64,000 bases of DNA from Euglena gracilis (taxonomy: Eukaryota > Euglenida > Euglenophyceae > Euglenales): the NCBI GenBank assembly GCA_039621445.1, contig CP154954.1:55114838-55178837 (forward strand). Direction: 5' to 3'. Below the pieces are notes generated by a model. It made no database searches, was not told where the DNA came from, and saw only the letters and a program-made list of their open reading frames with translations. The position numbers and the translations under genes are program-made. Positions 40,122-64,000 of this stretch are shown here, piece by piece. Position 1 is the stretch's first letter; every line of letters begins with the position of its first letter.

Positions 40122-40129
40122 CTGATAAG

Positions 40130-41566
40130 TGTGCTTCCCCCATTTTTATATCTCGAGCAGGTCCGAAGGGTAATCCCAGAAATCCTAAAGATGGTGGCGT
40201 GTCCAACCCCACCTCTTCCCATACTTAGTTCCATGTCAAAGTTTTTCTTTCGGGGCCTTCATCCTGTGAGAAATGAAAAATATTTTTGTTGGATTTTTTT
40301 TTTGGATTTTGATGTTCATTAAATAAGAAACACCCTTGTGGAAATTCCAAGAGTACGTCTATTGGGGTGCTAATAGTTCTCTTCTCTCGCACATGTCAGC
40401 TGCGTGAGTGAGTAAAAAGCTGTTTTTTTTCTTCAAATTTGGACGAATTCGACACCTGTGGAAAAAGGGAAAATGAAATAACTGGAAAAACACTGTTATC
40501 GTTTCAGACATCAGGGCTTTCATCTTGGAACCCAGTTCGGGTCGTTTTCCCCCTTTTTCGTCACAACTAATTCGAAGAGTCTTTCAGTCAATGGAGTCAA
40601 ATGCATGTTTTTTGTCTTTCAAAAGTTTTTTTCCAGCAGGTCTCTTCACACTGAGCAGGTCCATGCCACATAGAAAAAAGCATTTTCTATCATTTTTTCC
40701 CAGGTTTCCATCTGTCATTGACATCATGGAGGCCCGCGTCAAACAGACACGCACGCGTGCGCACGCACACAACACAGGTATCAACCACCGGTCTCGGAAT
40801 ATCCATATAAATATATCTATCATCCACGTGCCAAGAACGCCACAAAGCCGCTTTAACTCGGCGTGGGTTGACCAAAGTGAGGCCCGTCTGGATGCAGGCG
40901 CTGGCTTCACGGAGATGTAAATACCTCAAGCCCAGGCCTTCCGATGGTGTTCCACAACGGTGTCGCCGCTCCACCTTCCTCCCTCTCCTGCACTGCACTC
41001 CCGGCCTAGGCCAGTCACGGGCATCAGTCTGCGTGCCTAGCACGTTCACTGACGTCGTGACTTAGTCCAGGGAGCTGGGATCAGGGCTGAATGGTGAAAC
41101 CTGTAGGTGGTGGATGGGGAGGAAATCAGCACCCCCCCCCATCCTGGTGGGGAGGTGCCGAACCCCCCCACCTTTCTGTCATTCCGATCTGATCTTTAGG
41201 TCAAATTTTTTTCTTCGGCATCTTCGGCGCCCACGGAATTTTTCCTTGTGGGGTGCGGTGCTGGGTGGTTGGGGTCGCACCCCCCCCCTGGGCTTTCCTG
41301 TACAGCCTTGGATGGGATGCCATTCTGCATTCTTCCCCCAAGCGCCTGCCGCCAAGGTAAACACCCACCAAAAAAGCGGCGGGGGTCAAAAGATGATTCC
41401 GATGATTTGGCCCCCGCCAGGTAATGTGGGGGAGATTTTTTTTTAATTGAAAGAAATGACCCCCCGTGGGTTTCTGGACAGGAACAATGACAAATCACAA
41501 AACCGACGGACATCGACTTTGGGTGGCAATCGACCTCATGAGTGCCGGGACCTCCAGCCAAGCTGC
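40130..41566. other. No supported gene
   Basis: AT- and T-rich tracts followed by C-rich sequence. At about 41230-41310 a GGGCTTTCCTGTACAGCCTTGG end resembles the CAGGGCTGTATGGGAA element family. No exon could be supported. Confidence 0.4.
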
Positions 41567-42297
41567 ATGCCCCTTCCTCCCTGGATGGACGGTGCCATGG
41601 GTGTTGCCGGTGCCATGACCCCGAGCCCACAGGGTGGACCCAGTGACCTGCCCCTCGCCTCAGCTCCTCTGGCTCCTACCCCTGTCTGTCTCCCCACCCC
41701 TCCATACGCCTCCCCCACGGATTCATTTGGCCCCACCCCTGGGGGCGGTTTTCGAGACCGGGTCGGTCGGTGGCTTGCGCCGTTGGCCCCACGGACACAA
41801 ATGGGTAAGTCTGTCCCGGCCAAAATCCATGGTGGGTGTATTTTTTGGGGTTTTGGACAGTTTGGCGGTTGGGGGGGGGGTCGACCGGGGTCGTGGGTAA
41901 GTGGGTTTGGTCCCTGGAAGAGCTTCCCGCTGTTAGCCTGTCAGGGTCACGGAGTGAATCCATGGCCTCTCCCACAGGGCTGCCCTCCGGCACGTCCGCC
42001 GGTGCACCACCCGGACGCCGTGGACTGCCCTCGGCGGGGGGCCCTGCGCAGCTGCTCTCGACGGGGGGAGACGACGGCTGGCCCCTGGTCCCGCGCGGCG
42101 GGGCGGTTCCGGACCGTCGGGACGGGCCCAACGCCAACCCATCCGGAGACTCCGGACGCCACTGTTCGGGGCACCAAACGACACACGGCCAGGAAAGAGA
42201 GTCTGACGCTCGCCTCTTCTATGTGCCAGACATTGGCCTCCGCTGGCTGGGCCATGAAATGAAGTCAGACACAGACTGCCAAACCACGTACCACTGA
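41567..42297 (+). CDS. Candidate small two-exon gene, Pro/Gly-rich
   Basis: ATG 41567 opens MPLPPWMDGAMGVAGAM, Pro/Ser-rich, to RDRVGRWLAPLAPRTQMG at 41804. A strong GTAAGT donor follows. The acceptor CTCTCCCACAG ends at 41977 and exon 2 (41978-42297) reads GLPSGTSAGAPPGRRGLPS ... IGLRWLGHEMKSDTDC, then a stop. The join is phase 1 and in frame, for about 185 residues. No domain, signal peptide or TM segment is seen and the function is unknown. The strong splice signals and frame agreement support it; the low-complexity composition is against. It could also be internal exons of a longer gene. Confidence 0.35.
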
Positions 42298-45200
42298 GCG
42301 ACGGGAGGACCGGGGGGACGGGGGAACCGCCCTGCTTTGCTGTGCAACCCATTCACGCGCTGCAGCAGGGACCCTGCTGGGGTTTGTGCTCTTCCCATTC
42401 TCTGGCAACCTCCACAAAGTCCATTTCCTCAGCAGAACGCACCATTGAAGCCCGATGCTCCCAACTGCAGCAACAACTTGGCAGAAAATATCAACGCAAT
42501 ATCAAGTGATATTGACTGCATGAGCCTCAATGGAGTGTTAGGGGCTGAGCCTCAGGTGACCCAAGTCCACATGCTTTTAGAGGTTGTCGTCCATTCCCAA
42601 GTTGTCAAGTTGTTCTCATAAGGGAAGCCCACTTCGTTACTGCCAACTGACCCTGAGAATTTTCGCCTTGATTGGGTAAATAAGCCCCTCCCCAACAAAC
42701 AAAACTCTTATGGTCATTATTGGGGCACTAGAGGTTATTATTTGTTTGTTATAATTTTTTGTGCTATTATTGGGAATATAAAATTGACTACAAAAGCATT
42801 TCATCAGTCATCCTGGCCGTTTTCTGTGATTTTAAGAATGTATGGAGAATGACACAAATGGGGTTGCATTCACAAAAGCTTCTTTCTTGATCCGTCAAAG
42901 GCAGTTATTTATGCAATGCAAAAGAATACAGACCGAGCTTGAGCTCTATAAGGCTTCTCAGGGGGCGAAATGAAACTCTGGTCTCATATCCCCATCCCCA
43001 CCCAGTACCCTGTGTGGAGGGTGGTGCTTATTAGATCCCCTCTTCCAGTGGGAGAGACACAAGGCTCAAATCACTCAGCAGGCATTCATTCACTGAAAGC
43101 GCTGGAGGTTTGAAATAGGAAAGAGTGTATTGTCTGCTTTCCAGTCAAATGTTGGGCCCCCGGGGGGGGGGGGGTCTGCTGGACCCCCGTCCCCCCCGGG
43201 GGGGGTAGGTGGGTTGATGGTGGGACCAACCCTCCACCAGTAAAAGAAATCTGATCAAAGCAAAAACAAAAGGCCTAATCTGGACCACGCTGAGTCCCTC
43301 TGGATCGATCAAGAAAACAAGCTGGCCGCCACCCTTTGTACTGGATGTGCAGTCACAATTTTGTGGATGGCATAAACTCCGGGCACCAATTGTGAAACCT
43401 TTCGTAAATCGGAACTTGTTTGACGCGTTTGATTGTTTTTTTTGTGCAAACTGGTCTCCCGCAATCCAGCATGGAGGCTTCCTGCACGTGTGTAACTCTC
43501 TGGTGCCAACGCTTCTTTAATGCAGCAGGTTGCCCGTTGGGCAGCTCTTTGGCACCTCCCTTCCAGCCCCCCCCCCCTGTTTTCTCTCTCGTTGTCTATG
43601 CCGTTCAGAAGGGCTGTATGACATGGACTTCATATTTTCGTTGCTCAGAGGAAGAAATGGGGAAGTGGGCGTGAAAGAGGCAGGAGATGAGGAGAGCGTT
43701 CATCAACGTCGATTGCCAACCAGACAAAGGAGCCAGAAGTATTCCCTCTTTTTGCATTTTTCTTGGAGGGGATCGGCCTGTTGAATTTTGGTTCTTTTTG
43801 CTTTTATGTTTTGGAATGGTTCGAATTTTAAAAGAGTTTTGAAAATTTTTGAATGATTCCCTTTGGACAACAGTTTCCTAGTCAAAATGTAAGATTTTGT
43901 AACTTTTGAATTTTTGGCAATAATGTTCATTTGTGTGGCAGTGGTACATAATACCGACCACTGCCATATTGACCGCAATTTGAAACCTCCAATCCAAAGA
44001 CATATCCAACGGTTAGCCAACGAAGATGACACGCATGAACCGACCAAAAGAATGGCAAAAGGCACAAATTTGCCTTAACGCATCATTGGGGGGGGCCTCG
44101 AAAGTGTCCTCTGTGTAGGGGGTTTACCAGCTCGAACGTTCGACCTCGAGCCTCCTCGGACGTTTTTAAGCCCCCCCCCCCCCTCAGAGCTGGGGGGGGC
44201 TTAAGCAGCCTCCTCGAAGCACCACAAATGGCCCTGAACGAGGTCGAATTTGTTTTTTGAGGAGGCTCTCGAACTTCCTCAAATATTTCGAGCCTCCTTG
44301 AACGACCTCAAACGACATCGCAAGCCTCCTCGAATGTCGTTTGCGCATGTTTGAGGAGGCTTGGCAGACTCCTGCTACGGAGCATCCTCCTATCGTAACC
44401 CTGCCCTCTGTGTCCAAGGTTTGCTGATTCGCTTTTCTGAAGACTGTCACAGAGCGCTTCAAGGCAATTCATGGGTTTCTTCTTGGCATTGTCTTTATGT
44501 TTGACAAGGTTCAAGGCAGTCCTCGTGGGATTCTGATTAAACGGTGAAACTGATTTCAGAGTGACCATTGCGGCAAAATTCCATTCCCAAGCGTGCCCAA
44601 ACTTGCCGCACCATTGTTGTGGTGTGGGGAGCGTCCCACGTTTCTTCGGGAGGTCCGTGTTATTGAAGTTTGGGCTGCAGCCACACCTTTGGGGAAACTC
44701 CGCCATTTTTCAGCCATCACCACTGTCCAGGAGCCCGGGATTCAGGTGCGGATCTGAATGATGGATGGCACGCGTCCCCAGGGAGGCCAGAGTGTTTCGG
44801 AGACACAGCCCTGCGCCCCAATGCTCTTCTTTTGCGGAGGGGCCCCTTGGGCAACTTCCCCTGCGCACTTCATTGTCACTGTCCCCTCCCCTGTCTTCCT
44901 CCCCAGTCTTCCGAGTCGCTCCCATTTTGCTCGATCGAGGGGCGAGGTTCTGAGCCTCATTTCGACCTCCGATGAATATCACACAGGACGTCGTTGAAGC
45001 CGGAGGCCCCCCATCGGGCAGTCTGGGATTCCGACACCCAATGGGTGCTAGGTGGGGCAGGGGTGGATCCCCCCCCTTCCCCCCTCCTGGAGCAGTTATT
45101 GTGGGGGGGGGTGGCCACCACGGCCCAATTTTGGTAGCGCGTGGCTAGCTGCGGCAGCCACATCACACCTCCCAAGGTACTTGATGAGGTTATTTGAATG

Positions 45201-46250
45201 CACAGGGTTAGGGTTAACATTCTCATCCAGAAGATTCAATTCAGAAAATTCAACCCGTCCCGCCCAACGTCACTATATTGGCTTCTGCTGGATGCTCAGC
45301 GAATACGAATAGCTGCCCGACCAGGGTTAATGCACATGGAGGCAAGTGGGTGAGTCGCCGAAGTGCATTAGTTGGGCTGCCCTAGTTGGGCAGCTCTTTG
45401 GGTTCACTGGTATCCTGCTGGCACCAATTTATCATGCGCACATATTGCAGCAGGGGAGTGGTCCAGGAAGTCCCTTCCCTTCAGAACTTCTCATCATTCC
45501 CACACCGAGTGAGCTTCCGAGACCAGCCTAGGCTCCCACTCCCTCTCCCCCTTCCGTCCCCCCTGTGCAATATGATTTCGCATCGGCCTGACCCGCCCTC
45601 CCAGCTACAAGCAGGCAGATTCTTCCGTGCTCTCCCCCAACACCACCAGCATCTGGGCGGTGCAGGTGATGTCCTCAGCATTTTTGCAGGAAGGTTCAAC
45701 GTTTTGTCTTGTGCATCTCCAACAGCGCTTTCAAAATGCAGGAACGTTGAAAATCTTCAATTTGAAGAAGAAATGAAAAGGTCAGCAAGTGTTTTGAGGG
45801 TTTTGCTCATTTTGGCCCAGATGTGTTATCTTTGGAAAGCGTTCACCTGAACTGTATCCCATGATCTTTCTCAAAAAACATTGATTTTTTGAAGCTTTTT
45901 TTGGAAAGTACATCGAAAACACACCGACAGATTTGGGTGATGCCGGGTCACGTGAAGCTGATTCAAATGTCCTACTTCTTGTGAGGGTTTGAGGAGGAAA
46001 GGGAACAGTGATTTGTATGGGAGGACAGGTCACACAGGGGAAGTCTGGACCCTGTGGAGGAGGTCACATTCGGAGGCCCAGAACCTGATGACAGGTTTGG
46101 GCTCGAAGCGCAGTAAAATTTTGGAAATGTCCTACCCCCCCCCCTCAGGGGGCCAGGCTTTAATAGAATCCTGGTCGGAATGGAAAATTTCGCCTCGAAA
46201 TCAGATACACCATGAAAAAATTCCAAACGTGAAAGTCCGCGCGCGAACCG
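42298..46250. other. Mostly non-coding; repeats only
   Basis: AT-rich to about 42900, then mixed sequence with poly-G/C runs (43150-43210) and the palindromic GAGGAGGCTC-type element at 44085-44400, related to 33640-34050. Open frames near 44560-44980 and 45380-45850 lack motifs or good splice sites. Confidence 0.4.
44085..44400. repeat. Palindromic GAGGAGGCTC family element, copy B
   Basis: Many inverted copies of GAGCCTCCTC/GAGGAGGCT, with a central C-run/G-run hairpin near 44168-44202. Same design as 33640-34050, including GGACGTT(C/T)TTA next to the central arms. Confidence 0.7.
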
Positions 46251-46254
46251 TGTC

Positions 46255-46659
46255 AGGAGGATGCCTAGAACTGCCTGGACAGTGCCTTGCAGCGGACTTG
46301 CAGCCTGCGGAGGCTCTGGATGACTTTGTCTCTCCACTGGTGCCGTCGCAGGCTGCTCCCGGCCCAGAGGTTTTTTTTTAAGTTTGGACCCCTGGGGGGT
46401 GGAGTGGGCAGGCAGGCGGGTGGATGGCTCTCGGCCGGGGGGGGGAGATCGGTGGGTGAGAGAGCCCCGCTCTCTCCGTGTGGGTGGGGGGGACCCCCCC
46501 CTCCCCCCCGCGCCCGGTCTTAAAAAAAAACCCCTTGTCTGTGGCCTGGCAACCCCCGGTCAAGTGACATTGCGGCGTCACCCTTCCGGGACCCATTGGC
46601 CTGACACGTCGGGAAGCGTCCTTTTGGACTCGACTCCACTGCCCTCCCTGCATGGGTAG
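46255..46659 (+). CDS. Candidate terminal exon split by a MITE
   Basis: Frame GGCLELPGQCLAADLQPAEA ... DDFVSPLVPSQAAP meets CAGAGGTTTTTTTTTAAG at 46365. The partner end CTTAAAAAAAAACCCCTTG then CTG closes at 46541. The 8-nt rule joins CCC G to TG GCA ACC, continuing VATPGQVTLRRHPSGTHWPD to a TAG at 46659. The target duplication is not convincing (2 of 8). Family unknown. Confidence 0.3.
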
Positions 46660-48430
46660 CAGGGGTGCCCAAGTGACCACACGTCCGAAGGCGTGTGGGT
46701 GTCTGGCAGACCTCCGGGGCCACGTTCCAGGCACTCGTCCACCTTGCTTGGGCGATTTTAGGGGGGTGCTCCACCCCGGCGCCGTGAGGTGTCCGGGACT
46801 GTGCAGCCCTGGCCGGGGGTCAGTGGTCTCTGGAGGGCACTGGGGGCTCGCTGGGGCCGGGTTGTTCGTGGCGCCTGGGCACCCGGGTAACCGAGTGGGG
46901 CTCATCGTGGCCCCTGGGGCACCCCTCCTTGGCTGCAGCTCCCTGTCAGCGGTCCCCAGTGCCCCTCGAGACCCCGGACTGCCGGCCGGAGCTGCACAGC
47001 TGCAGGCACCCGCCGGGCCGCATGAACTTCGGCTGCCTGACCGGCCGCCCCCTCCAGAACCCGGGGGGGGGGGGGGTTGCCCGGACGGCACTGAAGCCGC
47101 TGAGGATCCTTTCAGGGCGGTCAGCCCACCCCACCCTCCTCCATGCCCACTCGCCGCGGGGAGCAGCGTGGGGGTTTAGGAGGGGTGCGGCCTGCGTTTG
47201 CGGCATGCCTCGACTCCTGCCGGAGGTGGGGTTTTCCTCAACTTTTGGTGCGAGGCGCCAGAAAGAATTTTCTGGACCCAAAAGTCACCCCTCAAAAGGG
47301 CCCCACCAGGGGTGGCGGGTGGGTCCGGACACCCCCCCCTCCCCCCGGGCCCTTAAAAAAACCCCTGTCCCGTCCCTGCCCAGTAACCACCGCAGGGGTG
47401 CCGTGCCCCCTCCCTCCCGACTCCCCTGCCCCCTTCGCGGTGATTGGCTTTCTGGCTTTCCCGGCCAGCCCAAGCGACTGTAGCCTCACTCATCCCACTC
47501 CACTCCCGCTGTCATTGGGATGGTCCAATCGCCACTCGCCGTCTGTGTGCTCCGTGTTGGGGTGGGTTGTTTCAGAAGCATCAGTTTATTTCTTAGTTTA
47601 TTTCTGATTATCACAATCCGAATTTGTTGGCTTCCTGAAAGAAGGGCAGGGGATTTTGGGGAGCATGTTCATAGTGCAGGACAATGAATGCCAATGGACC
47701 AACGATGGTGCTATGTCTCTGACTCATTTGACCACGCACACAATACAAAGTTTGGCAGGATGGCTGATTGACATTTGAAAACTTCCCCATTTCATCATTT
47801 AGTTATTTTTTTGATGTGCAGTGTTGTTCGGTTAACCAACGGTCAGTTTATCAATTGCCACCCCTCCCTCCAATTAATCGACTAGTTGGGGAGGGCAGTT
47901 AACCAATCAGTTAAAATGTGATGGAGATGGAAGGAGCCTGTTGCTTTTTCTTTGCCCACGGTGGCAGATGTCATCTCCTTTTGTGACCCGAATGTGGACA
48001 GGCAGGTGGGTTTCAAGTAGTGCTTCAATTTGCGGACCAAAAGGACCCTGGTGAAAGCGAATGTTGGGAGGACCCGTGGTGGTTCATAGGTCATCATCAC
48101 AAGGATATGAGGCTGGTACATCCATGGAATAAAATTTGTCACAATGGCCTTTTTGGCACATATCTTCAGCACTAACTTTTGTAACTACCAACCCAGATTA
48201 GTCTCCTCATTTCCAACCTACCTTGGAGGTGTTTTGATGAAAACTTGTCAAATTTGAGGCATTTGGGGTGTTTTATGACCTTTTTTTATGCCATTTTCTG
48301 GCATTTTATTGACATAGAGGTGACATAGAGGTAGAGGTGGAGGTGGAGGTGGTTGATATTAAGGTGGAAGAATTTGACCTCTCCCTCCACCTTTCCACCT
48401 TTCCACCAACCGAGGGGCCCAGCTAATTTA
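46660..48430. other. GC-rich segment then AT-rich spacer, no assigned gene
   Basis: 46.66-47.10 kb is GC-rich and open in several frames on both strands. One reads CRHPPGRMNFGCLTGRPLQN, with Cys residues, but no family is recognised. 47.10-47.38 kb resembles the interior and right end of the TTTTTTTAAG elements (GGGCCCTTAAAAAAACCCCTG). The remainder is simple-sequence and AT-rich. Confidence 0.35.
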
Positions 48431-48469
48431 ATCGATTGACCCAGATTTGTCAGTTAACTTATGTGTGCT

Positions 48470-48880
<411 letters not shown>

Positions 48881-48957
48881 TGGGTGTGTGCATTCGCCGC
48901 CACAGCGTGCCATGGGCCGCCCCACGGGGCTCCCCCCACGGCGGCGCGCCCCCTGAC

Positions 48958-62247
<13,290 letters not shown>

Positions 62248-62633
62248 GTACGTCCCTCCGCTGCCCCTGGATGTCGCTCTCCAATCCGTCCAGCCACGTT
62301 TCTCCTGATAGGTTTTCACCCCGTCTTTTAGGAGGTACCTGCCCCTACCAAACTTTGGTGTTCTCATGCCCAAATTTCTTCCCAACGTATGCATCATATC
62401 CTATTTCTAACCCTATTTTTTGCCCTAACGCTGACGCCTGCACCTTCGAGAGGGACAGGTTGCTCTTTGCACCTCACATGCATTCGCGGAGAGTGAATTT
62501 GCGGGCGATTTTGGGTCCAGCCGTCTGAGCCCAGCGAGGGCCCATTTGAAGTATCCTCGCCGTTGGTCCATTGTACAGTCTTTGTGCGATCCACTCTGGC
62601 TGCCACTGAAGACACCTGTCCCGATAATACAAC

Positions 62634-63523
62634 CAGGCACCTATAGCTAAAATGGCCTAAAATGGCCGAAAAATGGCCTAAAATGACTTTTTGACCCCCT
62701 ATAGGTGGGGGTCCCTAAAATGGCCTAAAATGGCCTAAAATGGCCTAAAATGGGAAAAATTCTGTTGCACAAAAATTTTTTGTGAACAACTGAATCCATT
62801 CAGGCAACGATTTTCGGTGTCTTTTGTTAATGTGGACGGCGAACAGTGGATTTGGTGGAAGAGTACAGCCCCACAAGGCCCATGTTTTTATCCCTATTAT
62901 TAATAGCATCAGTCCCCAAATCCACAGTCCCCAGCCTTTTGGTAGCTGAACTTTGAAGGTTTGGACAGGATTATATGTATATATATATCTATCTATCTAT
63001 CTATATATATATATATATATCTATATATATGTATATGTATATTATGGTGTTTGGGTGTGGTTAGTGTATTATTCTCTCCTATTTATAACTTGATTTTCTT
63101 TTCAGTATTAAGTTCCCCCAAAATACAAAAAGCTGAGCCCTTCTGGTAGTGCAAATAAAACTTTTAATATTTGTTCAAAAAAATCTGAATAATTTTCACT
63201 GCCGCAAATTCTTGCTGTTCAGAATTCCTCTGTGGAAATGAATTAAGATTTGTTGAGCTTCCCGTGGTTTTGATCCAGTGTTCAATCAATTTTGCATGCT
63301 TTTTGGATGTACTTTTGTTATAACTGAATAAGAGAAGGTTTGCACACGTTATGATGCAGTTTTCGGGACAAAAATAACGAAAAAAATATGATTTCAGAAC
63401 CCCCACCTCTACCTTAAAATGGCCTAAAATTGCCTAAAATGGCCTAAAATGGCCTTAAATGGCCTAAAATGGCCTAAAATGGCCTAAAATGAGGAAATTT
63501 TTGGGCTTGACTATAGGTGCCTG
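62634..63523. mobile_element. CACCTATAG family element, copy 3
   Basis: 890 bp between CAGGCACCTATAG and CTATAGGTGCCTG, a perfect 13-bp inverted repeat. It is flanked by identical AATACAAC (62626-62633, 63524-63531). Tandem TAAAATGGCC units lie at both ends and no coding capacity is seen. The termini CAGGCACC are close to typical hAT ends. Confidence 0.9.
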
Positions 63524-63659
63524 AATACAACGAAAGCCCTCCCCCCCTTTGCCTTCAATGCTTAAACAGAACGTTGGCCACCACCGAGGTTATTTGGGAA
63601 GGAAAGCAATTTTTAAGGCGTTCCTGCAGGGGACAAAAATCTTGACAATCTGTATCAAT

Positions 63660-63940
63660 CTATAGGTGGGGGTCCCTAAAATGGCCTAAAATGGCCTAAA
63701 ATGGCCTAAAATGGGAAAAATTCTGTTGCACAAAAATTTTTTGTGAACAACTGAATCCATTCAGGCAACGATTTTCGGTGTCTTTTGTTAATGTGGACGG
63801 CGAACAGTGGATTTGGTGGAAGAGTACAGCCCCACAAGGCCCATGTTTTTATCCCTATTATTAATAGCATCAGTCCCCAAATCCACAGTCCCCAGCCTTT
63901 TGGTAGCTGAACTTTGAAGGTTTGGACAGGATTATATGTA

Positions 63941-63981
<41 letters not shown>

Positions 63982-64000
63982 ATATATAAGTATATGTATA
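63660..64000. mobile_element. CACCTATAG family element, truncated copy 4
   Basis: It begins at the inner CTATAGGTGGGGG and runs to the window end. 63660-63943 shows no visible difference from 62699-62982. The outer left terminus is missing. Confidence 0.85.

Noticed and set aside
46650-47180. 175-codon GC-rich open frame and its opposite-strand partner
   Set aside because: No recognisable domain and all three forward frames are largely open; it may be coding but cannot be supported from sequence alone.

Overview
The window looks like nuclear DNA of a euglenid or close euglenozoan relative. It has sparse short GC-rich exons, introns of 0.2-1.4 kb full of G/C runs and microsatellites, many small DNA transposons, and no prokaryotic operons. 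Two intron classes coexist. Conventional GT-AG introns occur (for example 12861-14269, 51901-52738). Others lack usable GT/AG ends but obey one rule: exon, 3 nt, CAG ... CTG, 5 nt, exon. From memory of the literature, that is the published layout of euglenid 'nonconventional' introns, and it is the main basis for the taxonomic guess. I ran no search.

Layout. 1-11 kb: repeats, two well-marked transposon copies and scattered candidate exons of unidentified genes. 11.06-37.67 kb, + strand: one large multi-exon gene. It reads as a signal peptide, two tandem PstS-like periplasmic-binding-protein domains, one transmembrane helix, a linker and a degenerate class III nucleotide-cyclase-like domain. 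37.7-48.9 kb: repeats, microsatellites and one small two-exon candidate gene. 48.96 kb to beyond 62.2 kb, + strand: a gene of ~37-residue helical repeats of the HPR/OPR type (motif LxAQDVAxVLWxLA), expected to be an organellar RNA-binding protein. 62.6-64 kb: transposon copies.

The most interesting signal is that several introns of both genes are transposon copies, or look descended from them. The best cases have matching terminal inverted repeats starting CAG and ending CTG, flanked by 7/8 or 8/8 matching 8-bp direct repeats. They sit inside codons of conserved protein motifs. Removing the element plus one repeat restores the motif in frame. In the cyclase-like domain this rebuilds YDSVALHWNV; in the helical-repeat gene it rebuilds LPYLTAQGAVNVLW. 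Unspliced-looking relatives of the same families lie between exons. The window therefore appears to show a hAT-like MITE family acting as an intron source without GT-AG splicing.

Exon ends marked 'about' were placed by protein-family conservation and reading frame, and transcript data would be needed to fix them.
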